From Deltaproteobacteria bacterium (GTDB lineage Bacteria > Desulfobacterota > Deferrimicrobia > Deferrimicrobiales > Deferrimicrobiaceae): a stretch of 6,403 bases of DNA. Numbering within the stretch: the first letter of the stretch is position 1; each line of letters opens with the position of its first letter. Positions 1-5,505 of the stretch are shown one piece after another. The stretch spans positions 1 to 6,403 of the forward strand of contig JANXPS010000140.1 in NCBI GenBank assembly GCA_025357175.1, in the 5' to 3' direction. The position numbers were made by a program, and so were the translations under genes. The notes beneath the pieces were generated by a model, which saw nothing but the letters and a program-made list of their open reading frames with translations, did not search any database and was not told the DNA's origin.

Positions 1-152
1 GTGACAAAGAACCGCCCAGCCAACTTCCCCCGTACGACCTACTTCCCCAAAACATCCGTTGCAGCAAAGACAACGCATCGCAAACCCGCGGTGCGTCTGC
101 CGATCCGCAGATCAAAATAGACAAACGAAACGGGAATCCGAAAATCAGGGGT

Positions 153-195
153 GGGTCAGTTCAGGAGAGCGTAAACGGGTCAGTTTTGGTGAGCG
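153..195 (+). repeat. Two tandem imperfect 19-nt repeats, IS21-end-like
   Basis: GGGTCAGTTCAGGAGAGCG at 153-171 and GGGTCAGTTTTGGTGAGCG at 177-195 agree at 16 of 19 positions and are 24 nt apart start to start. Direct repeats with the core GGGTCAGTTTT...TGAGCG are typical of the multiple terminal repeats of IS21-family insertion sequences, usually outside istB. No istA or istB coding is visible in 1-150, so this would be a solo end or scar. The family assignment is from memory of such ends and was not searched. No other copy is seen in the window. Confidence 0.45.
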
Positions 196-211
196 ACGAG
201 GCGAAATGGCC

Positions 212-217
212 CATAAT
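212..217 (+). promoter_or_regulatory. Possible -10 hexamer for vapBC
   Basis: CATAAT lies 24 nt before the vapB ATG and matches TATAAT at five of six positions. The best -35-like hexamer, TTGGTG at 186-191, lies inside the second IS-like repeat with a 20-nt spacer, which is longer than optimal. If real, the repeat would contribute the -35 element of the operon promoter. This is weak, by-eye evidence. Confidence 0.3.
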
Positions 218-241
218 GGGGGAAAAAGGTAGGGGGTGCCC

Positions 242-481
242 ATGTCGACGGTCGTAATCTCTTCGAAGGGACAGATCACGCTTCCCGCTCGGTTCCGGCG
301 GGAGCTGGGTCTTTCCGTGCATTCCCGGGTCTCGATCGAGACCGAAGGCAACGCCATCGTGATCCGGCCGACGGCCGACTTCTTCGAACTCGAAGGCTTT
401 CTCGGGAGGGCGCGGTCGCCGGAGGACGAGAAGGAGGGCGCGCGGCGCGTGGCCGGTGCGCGATCGGGTGGTCGCTCGTGA
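242..481 (+). CDS. vapB: VapB-type antitoxin, AbrB/MazE fold
   Basis: This 79-residue protein is the antitoxin of the operon. Residues 1-45 carry the swapped-hairpin AbrB DNA-binding motif (VVISSKGQITLPARFRREL), followed by the IVIRP strand. The acidic and basic C-terminal tail (about 50-79, FFELEGFLGRARSPEDEKEG) is the part that in such antitoxins wraps the toxin. The start chosen is ATG at 242: the purine-rich AGGGGG at 231-236 is well spaced for it, whereas the alternative GTG at 236 overlaps that ribosome-binding site. The stop overlaps the vapC start by four bases (GTGA), so the two genes are translationally coupled. By family, the VapB-VapC complex represses its own promoter. The length is normal and no damage is seen. 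Confidence 0.88.
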   Translation: MSTVVISSKGQITLPARFRRELGLSVHSRVSIETEGNAIVIRPTADFFELEGFLGRARSPEDEKEGARRVAGARSGGRS

Positions 482-885
482 AAACGGTATTCGTCGACGC
501 GAACGTCTTCCTGCGCTTCTTCACGAAGGACGAACAGGGACAGCACGACAAGGCCGCCGCCCTGTTCCGGAAGGCCGCGGCGGAGCGGGTGCAGCTCGTG
601 ACCGGCCCCCCGGTGCTGTTCGAGATCGCCTGGACGCTGCGCTCCACGTACCGGGTCGACAACGCGAAGATCCTCGACGTCCTCCAGAGGTTGGCCGCGC
701 TGCCGGGGCTCCGCTTGGCGGATCCGGATACGGTCGACGAGGCGCTGTCCGTCGCGAAACGCACGGGGCAGGAGTTCGCCGATGCGTACATCCACGCCGC
801 GGCGCTCAGGGGGAAGGCCGACGCGGTCGCCACCTTCAACCGGAAGCACTTCGAGAAGATGGGGACGGCGCTTTACGCGCTGTGA
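478..885 (+). CDS. vapC: VapC toxin, PIN-domain endoribonuclease
   Basis: This 135-residue PIN-domain protein is the toxin partner of the AbrB-type antitoxin. PIN toxins are metal-dependent RNases. The conserved acidic residues are visible: D7 in VFVDANV, E49 in LFEIAW and D102 in FADAYIHA. The last site, often Asp in TFDxxF, is Asn here (N121 in ATFNRKHF), a substitution common in this branch. The start is GTG at 478, inside the vapB stop, with only a weak upstream GGTGG, so expression probably depends on coupling to vapB. The length matches the family and the C-terminus looks complete. No clear terminator follows; 886-960 holds no gene. This is the only complete toxin-antitoxin pair in the window. 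Confidence 0.9.
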   Translation: MKTVFVDANVFLRFFTKDEQGQHDKAAALFRKAAAERVQLVTGPPVLFEIAWTLRSTYRVDNAKILDVLQRLAALPGLRLADPDTVDEALSVAKRTGQEFADAYIHAAALRGKADAVATFNRKHFEKMGTALYAL

Positions 886-960
886 GCCCGGGGCACAGAC
901 CATGCGCTTTTTGTGGCCGGCGCGGTCGGCGGGGTGGACTGGCAAGGGAGTAAACGCCCC

Positions 961-1125
961 TCACCACTCGCCCCGAAGCTTCCGCTGCGCCGCCAGCGCG
1001 TCGCCCTTCCAGGAGAGCCTGCCGCACAGGTCGGAGAAGTCGTACCGCCTCCCGCCGGGCGCCGCGGGCAGGACGACGGTCAGCCGCGTGTGCTCCGGCA
1101 GGTCGACCTTCCCCTCCGGTCTTCC
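961..1125 (-). pseudogene. DUF104-type antitoxin, C-terminal remnant
   Basis: On the minus strand the frame ending at the TGA at 961-963 reads RPEGKVDLPEHTRLTVVLP and then YDFSDLCGRLSWKGDALAAQ and RKLRGEW. This is the characteristic C-terminal two thirds of the DUF104/AF2212-like antitoxin family, small proteins usually paired with a PIN toxin. Homology stops at about 1125. The frame stays open up to a TGA at 1198-1200 but contains no ATG, GTG or TTG, and the usual N-terminal strand (IEAxYDGxVLRPEG) is missing or scrambled. The break coincides with a copy of the CTCCGG repeat (1114-1130). The remnant lies convergent to vapC with no toxin of its own. The family call is by pattern recognition, but the sequence is distinctive. 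Confidence 0.7.
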
Positions 1126-1130
1126 TCCGG
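1114..1130 (+). repeat. 17-nt CTCCGG-pair repeat, copy 1
   Basis: CTCCGGTCTTCCTCCGG: two CTCCGG hexamers 11 nt apart. It is identical to the copies at 1685 and 5904 except at the central positions 9-10. It marks the point where recognisable DUF104 antitoxin coding begins on the minus strand. Confidence 0.6.
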
Positions 1131-1131
1131 T

Positions 1132-1295
1132 CCGCGCTCGATCGAGCGTGGCATCCCAGGTAGATCGATCTCTTCCTCCGGGACGAAGACGCCGCCCTCA
1201 TGGCGGATGAAACTACCGTGATCCCGCGCCACTCGCGGGAAAAACCAGGCCGGCACCGCCAGGGAGCCATCCCCGCGGTACCGGCCGTTTCCGTG
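1132..1295 (-). pseudogene. Unassigned decayed coding-like stretch
   Basis: Reading on in frame past the TAA at 1296-1298 of the propeller fragment, the minus strand gives a plausible protein-like sequence (GSLAVPAWFFPRVARDHG, then FIRHEGGVFVPEEEIDLPG) until the frame merges with copy 1 of the repeat. It has no start codon of its own in context and third-codon bias is only moderate. It may belong to the same disrupted gene as the propeller fragment, to the lost front of the DUF104 antitoxin, or be chance. I do not recognise a family. Confidence 0.2.
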
Positions 1296-1448
1296 TTACC
1301 GCCTCGCGGCGTACGTCTTCCCGCCCGCTATCCAGGAGATCGTGCCGTGCGAGACGCGAGGCTTCTGCTCGGAGATGTCGTTGTTCGTCAGCCGGACGAC
1401 CGCCGGAGACGCCGCCAGCAGGTCGTAGTAGAAGATCTCGTTCCCGGT
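1296..1448 (-). pseudogene. TolB-like beta-propeller blade fragment
   Basis: The minus-strand frame ending at the TAA at 1296-1298 encodes GNEIFYYDLLAASPAVVRLT followed by NNDISEQKPRVSHGTISWIA. The pattern EIFxYDL...RLTNND...P.VS.G.I.W is a single blade of the TolB/WD40-like propeller repeats found in secreted or periplasmic proteins. A complete protein would have several blades, so this is about 50 residues of a much larger gene. Its upstream end collides head-on with the HTH antitoxin remnant on the plus strand at about 1447-1462, so the apparent N-terminal residues further upstream are antisense of that gene. The frame stops shortly after the blade. Confidence 0.5.
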
Positions 1449-1677
1449 GACGCCGGTTGCACCAGTCTTCGAACCGGTGGACATCAAGGCCATCCGCGCC
1501 GGGCTGAAGAAGTCGCAGGAGGAGTTCGCCCTGATGATCGGCGTGAGCGTCGCGACGTTGCTGAACTGGGAGCAGGGCCGTCGCAGCCCGGAAGGGCCGG
1601 CACGCGCGCTCTTACAGGTGGCCGCCGAGAATCCGAAGGCGGTGGTCGACGCGCTCTGGAAAAAAGGAGCGGCCTAG
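1447..1677 (+). pseudogene. NadS/HigA-like HTH antitoxin, N-terminally truncated
   Basis: The frame from GTG 1447 gives 76 residues. Residues 9-70 match the core and C-terminus of XRE-type antitoxins of the NadS/HigA2 kind: EPVDIKAIRAGLKKSQEEFA, then the recognition-helix region SVATLLNWEQGRRSPEGPAR and an alpha-helical tail. Family members are normally about 95-105 residues with about 30 residues before VFEPVD; these are absent. The frame is closed by a TAG at 1429-1431, and no ribosome-binding site precedes the GTG. The HTH itself is intact, so a short DNA-binding protein could be made if it is translated. No HigB/RelE-type toxin is next to it. Copy 2 of the CTCCGG repeat starts 8 nt after the stop. 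Confidence 0.72.
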
Positions 1678-1684
1678 CCGTTCT

Positions 1685-1701
1685 CTCCGGTCCTCCTCCG
1701 G
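1685..1701 (+). repeat. 17-nt CTCCGG-pair repeat, copy 2
   Basis: CTCCGGTCCTCCTCCGG, in the 43-nt gap between the stop of the HTH antitoxin remnant (1677) and the convergent end of the PAS remnant (1721). Same orientation as copies 1 and 3. Confidence 0.6.
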
Positions 1702-1720
1702 CGCCCATCGGCCATTCCTG

Positions 1721-2262
1721 TCATTGCCCGGTGATATCGGTGCCGTAGATCCGGATGCGGTCCTTTTCCTCGATGAAAAGGATCGTCTGGTGGTAACGGC
1801 GTCCCTCGAACTCACGGATCCGGGACGCTTGCCGTGCTTCCCCCCTCCGGATGGCGTCCATCTCCCGGCCCGGTACAGGGGTAGATCTCTCATCTCGACG
1901 GGCGTCACGCCGTCGACCCGGTATACCCCCTCCACCTGCGCGAGATTGTCGACTCGATGCTGTGCCCCGATGTCGGCCGTATGTTCCATCATCTCCAGCC
2001 CGACCCGGTTCGCCGAGATTCTCCCGGAAGAACCGGTTCACGAAGTAGCCCTGCCCGTCCAGCGTCTGGAGCAGGACGAATCCCGGGAATCCCTCGACGA
2101 ACGGATGGATTCGCCGGAAGTAGCCCCATCGTCTTCGGCCCCCTCCCCCAGCACGGCCAGCCGGACTTCGTGTCCGGCGACCTCGTGGTAAACGGCCACT
2201 TTTCCCGACAGGATGGTGTACAGGCAGTCGACCGCCTCACCCTCCCGTCCCGGACGATACCG
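1721..2262 (-). pseudogene. cNMP-binding + PAS sensor region, multiply frameshifted
   Basis: Recognisable protein runs through alternating minus-strand frames. From about 2262 to 2135: RYRPGREGEAVDCLYTILSG then KVAVYHEVAGHEVRLAVLGE, the beta-roll core of a cyclic-nucleotide-binding (CAP_ED) domain, missing a few residues after RPG and its second half. From about 2128 to 2005, another frame: GYFRRIHPFVEGFPGFVLLQ then TLDGQGYFVNRFFRENLGEP, PAS-like. From about 2005 to 1870, a third segment: VDNLAQVEGVYRVDGVTPVE and MRDLPLYRA. From about 1870 to 1723: REFEGRRYHQTILFIEEKDR and IRIYGTDITGQ, the typical end of a PAS domain, followed directly by TGA. At least three frame changes separate the pieces, so no functional protein is expected if the sequence is correct. 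It follows the reductase remnant on the same strand with almost no gap. Family calls are by motif; the cNMP and PAS-end calls are the firmest. Confidence 0.6.
1838..1854 (+). repeat. Half copy of the CTCCGG repeat (copy 4)
   Basis: TTCCCCCCTCCGGATGG retains the C-rich spacer and second CTCCGG of the repeat and shares CCCCCTCCGGATGG (14 nt) exactly with copy 5 at 3743-3756. It lies close to the frame change inside the PAS remnant. Confidence 0.4.
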
Positions 2263-3591
2263 CTGAACGCAGCCATCCGATCAAGGTTTCACGGGACAGA
2301 CGGGCAAGGAAAACAGGGTGGATGGTCCGGCGCAGGATGTCCAGGTACGACGCGTTTCCGGTGAAGGTATCCCACAGCACGCTGCTCATACTGGGAGGCG
2401 AGACGCCCGATTGTTCCCCCCTCGTCATCCGCATCAGGCCGCGCCGCAGCAGGGGCAGCCTCTTGATCAGGCTGGTGATGCCGAATACGACTTTCCCGAA
2501 CCGGTTGTCGGCGGCGAGCGCATCGCAAACCGGCCGGTAGTCCTTCTCGAAATCCTCTTTCGACACGCGGTCAGGAAGGCCGCTTGCGCGGCGGCCCTCG
2601 CCGTTCGGTAGGCGCTGCCGATACCGTCCTTGTAGAGGCGGCTGACGCCGCTGTCGCCGACCATCACGAACCGGTCGCCGAAGGTGCCCTCCGCCCTCCC
2701 GAGGTTTATCGACGGGAAGCAGCGGCATCGGATGTCGGCGGAGCTCCACCCGGCGGGGAAGCAGCGCACCACTTCGGGATGGCGGAAAAATGAATCCACC
2801 AGCTCCTGGTCGATGTCCCTTCCCAGGAGACAGACCGTCGCGTACTCCCCCTTGGGGATGATCGCGGCGAACTTCAGGCGGGGTATGTTGAGCAGTAAAA
2901 CGTGCATCGCGTCCCCCAGGCACGCATCGATCGCGTCATCGCCCAGGAAGACCTCGGTGATGTAGGTCTTGGTGGTGACCGGAGGGGTGTATCCCGTGCC
3001 GAGGTTTTCGAAGAATTTCAGGTCGGGGGAATTGACGCCCAGCGCCCCCACGAGGAGATCGTATGCTTCGGAAGGCCCCGATATCGTGGTGACCCGGGGC
3101 TTGCCGTCGACCATGCCGGCATCCGTCACCCGCTCCCGGACGATCCTTGCGCCCTTCTCTTCCGCCAACCCCAGCAGGAAGCCGTCGAAACTCGCCAGAA
3201 GGCTTCTCGCGGCGCCGCACGGACCGGCCCCGCGGCGCACGGACGCGATCCGTTTCTCGTCGATCGGAGGCTTGATCCGGACGGCCCCCTCGTCCAGGTG
3301 GAAGGCGTATCCGGCGATTCCATTCTGAACGACGGACGCGGGCAGGAAAATCCCGTCCGTGGCGAGCGACTGCACCAGCGAATCGTAGATGATCCCGCCG
3401 CACTTGTTGCATCCGCTCTGGCCGGGTTTCGAGAAGTCCCGGGGTTCGTAGACATCGATGCCGATGTCCACCCCCGACCGTTCCGCCATCGAGAGGAGAA
3501 AGTAGGTGAAGAACGAGCCTGCGGGGCCGCCGCCGATCACCGCGACGCGGGAACCGTCGTTCAAGCGAAAGTCGGGGAGTGAAGTTTCCAT
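2237..3591 (-). pseudogene. FAD-dependent geranylgeranyl-reductase-like oxidoreductase, frameshifted
   Basis: The protein begins at ATG 3591 (METSLPDFRL), with GGAAGG eight bases upstream; the GTG at 3624 would add 11 residues without a better site. Residues 16-25 (VAVIGGGPAG) form the Rossmann dinucleotide-binding loop, E49 the expected ribose-binding acid, C61/C64 a CNKCGG motif typical of this branch, and the second FAD motif is VGDSGVSRLYKDGIGSAYRT near 312. By family such flavoproteins reduce isoprenoid or other lipid double bonds; the substrate here is unknown. Near 2565-2580 the frame shifts: frame 1 degenerates and stops at 2467, whereas the neighbouring frame continues the expected C-terminus (VSKEDFEKDYRPVCDALAAD ... 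MSSVLWDTFTGNASYLDILR ... SRETLIGWLRSAV) to a TGA at 2237. A single indel would restore about 450 residues. It is followed immediately by the cNMP/PAS remnant. Confidence 0.75.
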
Positions 3592-3705
3592 GCGGGCCGC
3601 CTTCCGGAATCGTCCAGCGCCCACGGCATCGGCGTTGGTCTACACGGGAAAGTGTTTCAAATGAATTGCCAATTTGATGACATATCCATTATTTCGATTC
3701 ACTGA
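3592..3705. other. Intergenic spacer between divergent units
   Basis: No coding frame is supported here. The stretch 3650-3710 is clearly AT-richer than its surroundings, as expected for a promoter region between the leftward reductase and the rightward fragments. The sigma-54-like site is the only motif recognised. Confidence 0.5.
3656..3672 (-). promoter_or_regulatory. Possible sigma-54-type promoter for the reductase
   Basis: On the minus strand TTGGCAATTCATTTGAA has the GG of a -24 element, a 10-nt gap, and G but not the usual C of the -12 element (GA for GC). It lies in an AT-richer gap 65 nt upstream of the reductase ATG, giving a leader of about 50 nt. One of the two most conserved -12 bases is wrong, so this is tentative. 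Confidence 0.25.
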
Positions 3706-3897
3706 GTTATTTTCCGCCGGCCGAGGGGAGCAGTTCTCCTTTCCCCCTCCGGATGGTCCGCGGTCAAGGAGTTCCTGTCGAAAACGTGCATGGACCCGCC
3801 GAGGGACTTCGAAGCCGATCTCCGAAACGTTTGGGGGAAAGAGGCGGCACGACGGATTTCCTGGCTGCTTGCAATCAGAGCCGGGCATGTCGGGTGA
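3706..3897 (+). pseudogene. Unassigned C-terminal coding fragment
   Basis: The frame is open from just after a TGA at 3703-3705 to the TGA at 3895-3897. From about 3757 it reads like genuine protein: SAVKEFLSKTCMDPPRDFEA then DLRNVWGKEAARRISWLLAI and RAGHVG. The only ATG is at 3790, without a convincing ribosome-binding site, and the coding-like part starts immediately after copy 5 of the CTCCGG repeat (3736-3752), which suggests the front of the gene has been replaced. It ends 45 nt before the amidohydrolase start, an ordinary spacing for two genes of one operon. I do not recognise the family. Confidence 0.35.
3736..3752 (+). repeat. Degenerate CTCCGG-pair repeat, copy 5
   Basis: CTCCTTTCCCCCTCCGG differs from copy 3 (CTCCGGTCCCCCTCCGG) only by GG to TT at positions 5-6, and both are preceded by GTT or GGTT. 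It shares the following ATGG with copy 4. Confidence 0.5.
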
Positions 3898-3942
3898 AGA
3901 AACGCGATGCGGCAAAAGACAGCAAGCAGGGAGGGCAACGTC

Positions 3943-4131
3943 TTGGCGATTCACGGGCAGACCCGTTTCGTGCACGAGATCTTCGACTGCCACTTCCACA
4001 TCATCGACGGGAGATTCCCGTTGATCGAGAACAACGGTTTCCTCCCGGACGAGTACGCCTGCGCGGACTACCTCGCCCGAATGAAGGACTACCCGCTTGC
4101 AGGTGGCGTGGTCGTATCCGGGTCATTCTGA
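3943..4131 (+). pseudogene. TIM-barrel amidohydrolase, N-terminal fragment
   Basis: The encoded start of this protein matches the amidohydrolase-2 (metal-dependent hydrolase, TIM-barrel) family: IFDCHFHIIDGRFPLIENNG then FLPDEYACADYLARMKDYPL and AGGVVVSGSF. H17 and H19 of DCHFH are the first two metal ligands. TTG at 3943 is preferred as start because AGGGAGG at 3928-3934 is eight bases upstream; ATG 3907 in the same frame is possible. Complete members run to about 250-300 residues, but here the frame stops at 4131 after 62 residues, and no continuation of the barrel is found in any frame before the sensor tail begins. The other metal and catalytic residues are therefore absent and it cannot be an enzyme. 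Confidence 0.68.
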
Positions 4132-4139
4132 CGTACTCC

Positions 4140-4444
4140 CACGATCTGCCTCCGTGCGTGCGCGCCAACCGACATGCCGGAGGCCCCTTCTGCACTTTGA
4201 TCTTCCGGATGCGCCGGATCACCGCTCGGCAGAAGGCGGAAGAGGCTCGGGAGGAAGCGCTCGCGCAGGTCAGGAAGCTCGAAGGGATCATCCCGATCTG
4301 CATGTGCTGCAAGAAGATCAGGGACGCGAAGACAACTGTCAGCAGCTGGAAAGTTATATCACCGCCCATTCCGAAGCGTTTTTCAGCCACGGCTTTTGCC
4401 CGTCCTGCGCAGAAGAGCAGCTCGCGGCGCTGTCGAAACGATGA
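4140..4444 (+). pseudogene. C-terminal tail of a PAS-type sensor, frameshifted
   Basis: The pieces read ITARQKAEEAREEALAQVRK, then LEGIIPICMCCKKIRD in one frame, and from about 4335 QLESYITAHSEAFFSHGFCP, SCAEEQLAALSKR and a TGA at 4442-4444 in the next. This is the conserved cysteine-containing tail (IC.CCKKIRD ... W.Q.E.YI..HS...FSHG.CP.C), preceded by a coiled-coil linker, that ends many PAS or response-regulator sensor proteins of anaerobes. A single-base shift between about 4325 and 4340 separates the two halves where DxxxxWQQLESY is expected. The upstream part (about 4140-4200) is open in the same frame but unrecognised, and no sensor domain precedes it. It abuts the broken amidohydrolase, so the join near 4131-4140 is probably a deletion or recombination junction. 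Confidence 0.62.
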
Positions 4445-4499
4445 CCGGCCGTCGTCACCACGAGCATGTACGACATGCCGCGCGTGATGTCGGCTTGGG

Positions 4500-4706
4500 G
4501 GAGATTTCTCGTCGGCCTCGTTTGCCATGCTGGCCGGCCTGATGCAGGTGGTCGAGGATACGACGGCGCTGCACCGGTGCGGGGAGACGGGGCTGGCGCG
4601 CCTCCGCCAGGACGGACGGACGCTCGAGCGAATCGTTGCGGAAAAAACGGGGATGCGGTCGGTTCCTGCTGGATTGTAACGCGGCCCACCGGGGCCAATT
4701 GACGGA
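4500..4706 (+). pseudogene. Frameshifted remnant, possibly CitG-like
   Basis: From about 4506 the frame reads SSASFAMLAGLMQVVEDTTA then LHRCGETGLARLRQDGRTLE and RIVAE, stopping at the TAA 4677-4679; in the neighbouring frame RFLLDCNAAHRGQLTDA continues to the edge of the convergent membrane-protein gene. The run LM.VVEDTT.LHR.G..GLAR resembles the DT-LLHRGG motif of triphosphoribosyl-dephospho-CoA synthase (CitG/MdcB) proteins, but the following SPGGSADLLA signature is not present, so the assignment is weak. Base composition and residue pattern support former coding; one indel near 4655-4665 would join the halves. The stretch 4445-4500 shows nothing recognisable. Confidence 0.35.
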
Positions 4707-4708
4707 TG

Positions 4709-5359
4709 CTAGAACAACGAATGCAGCAGGTTGGTGATCGCGCCCCCGCTTTTTCTGCCCTTGCCGGACAGCGGGGGATTTCCCGCAGCCACCATGTTCC
4801 TGCTGAACACGACATGCCACGCGCCATCTTCCTTGATCAATTCCAGATTGAGCGTCTCGTGCCCGTAAATCCCGAATGGGCTTGAAACCGTCGCCACGGC
4901 CTTCTTGTGGTCGAACTTGTTGAACGTCACCTGATCGATGGTGAAGTCCTGGATCCTGACGCGGCCGTTGGCGTGGTCCCCGATAAAGTCGGTCAGCGGG
5001 TAACTCTCGCGGGATTCGGCGGACAGGCTCGCGTAGGCGCTTTTGTAATCAGGCGCCTTTATGCCGTCCAGATAGGCGGTCGTGCTGGCGACGATCGCGG
5101 CCGTCTTGCGCATGGGCTGGGTTACCAGATAAAGGCCGGACAGAAAGACCAGGCCCAGCATGGCGTACGCGGCAAGCGCATACTGCCTGCGGTTCCCGAA
5201 CAGGAATGCGTTCACCCACGCCCGCTCGATGAACAGGACGGTGCCGATGATGAGCGTGATGATGATGAATGCGACGACGGCGTTGTCCTTGAGCAGGACC
5301 GAGGCGACAATCCCGATGAATGCGTTGACCAGGGTGATGTAGATGCCTTGTTTGTTCAA
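4709..5359 (-). CDS. Three-helix membrane protein with NTF2-like C-terminal domain
   Basis: This is an apparently intact 216-residue protein of unknown function. Three hydrophobic segments are evident at about residues 5-23, 27-45 and 60-80, followed by a soluble domain of about 115 residues. That domain (YLDGIKAPDYKSAYASLSAE, S..DFIGDH, then KKAVATV.S and KEDGAWHVVF) has the layout of NTF2-like, DUF4878/DUF4019-type accessory domains, which usually bind ligands or partners at the cell surface. The C-terminus is Gly/Lys/Ser-rich. The start is TTG at 5359: AGAGGA lies five to six bases upstream and no ATG is nearby. It is divergent from the HigA-type gene and convergent with the remnant ending near 4706. 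No cofactor motif is seen. Reading frame and codon pattern are clean, in contrast to its neighbours. Confidence 0.78.
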   Translation of the reverse strand: MNKQGIYITLVNAFIGIVASVLLKDNAVVAFIIITLIIGTVLFIERAWVNAFLFGNRRQYALAAYAMLGLVFLSGLYLVTQPMRKTAAIVASTTAYLDGIKAPDYKSAYASLSAESRESYPLTDFIGDHANGRVRIQDFTIDQVTFNKFDHKKAVATVSSPFGIYGHETLNLELIKEDGAWHVVFSRNMVAAGNPPLSGKGRKSGGAITNLLHSLF

Positions 5360-5390
5360 TGTTTCCTCTTAAACCCCACCGTTTTCGGGA

Positions 5391-5396
5391 TGTATA
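5391..5396 (-). promoter_or_regulatory. Possible -10 hexamer for the membrane-protein gene
   Basis: TATACA on the minus strand would place transcription start near 5384, leaving a leader of about 25 nt before the TTG at 5359. No good -35 hexamer is seen 16-18 nt upstream, so this is only a candidate. Confidence 0.25.
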
Positions 5397-5477
5397 GACT
5401 GTATCACGGGTGCGGATGAGGCTCTGTTGCCGTCAGTGTCAACCGGGCACTCACAGTGCTGACGGACCTCTAACGCG

Positions 5478-5494
5478 AGTCCCAGTTTGGGACT
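5478..5494. promoter_or_regulatory. Perfect inverted-repeat operator before higA
   Basis: AGTCCCA-GTT-TGGGACT is a perfect palindrome with 7-nt arms and a 3-nt centre. It ends where a -10-like TATGCT (5494-5499) begins, 12 nt before the HigA-type start codon, as expected for an autorepressed antitoxin promoter. A dimeric HTH protein bound here would block RNA polymerase. Confidence 0.7.
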
Positions 5495-5499
5495 ATGCT
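5494..5499 (+). promoter_or_regulatory. Likely -10 hexamer of higA, predicting a leaderless mRNA
   Basis: TATGCT (four of six to TATAAT) ends seven bases before the ATG at 5506, so initiation at the usual distance would fall on or next to the A of the start codon. No Shine-Dalgarno sequence precedes this ATG. No strong -35 is visible. Confidence 0.4.
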
Positions 5500-5505
5500 C
5501 TCCTC

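Larger units (their letters stand above)
1..241. other. Gene-free left edge of the window
   Basis: No convincing coding frame is present on either strand. The first 150 bases are slightly AT-richer than the rest. The only structure is the pair of direct repeats at 153-195 and a possible -10 hexamer near 212. The long minus-strand open frame that crosses this stretch is the antisense shadow of vapB and vapC. Confidence 0.6.

Noticed and set aside
145..945. A 266-residue minus-strand open frame across vapBC
   Set aside because: It is antisense to two clearly conserved genes; its Arg/Pro-rich composition is the usual shadow of GC-rich coding on the other strand.
1200..1748. A 182-residue plus-strand open frame
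   Set aside because: Crosses several gene pieces in the wrong frame, Arg-rich, and overlaps the recognised HTH antitoxin in a different frame.
2902..3582. A 226-residue plus-strand open frame opposite the reductase
   Set aside because: Antisense of the well-supported flavoprotein, with no recognisable motif or ribosome-binding site.
4683..4696. GGCCC/GGGCC hairpin just after the membrane-protein stop
   Set aside because: Only a 5-bp stem, no T run on either strand, and it falls within the coding-like remnant DCNAAHRGQL; not a convincing terminator.
5410..5505. Upstream extension of the HigA-type protein to the ATG at 5410
   Set aside because: The extra 32 residues do not resemble the family, and the extension would contain the promoter-like hexamer and operator palindrome.
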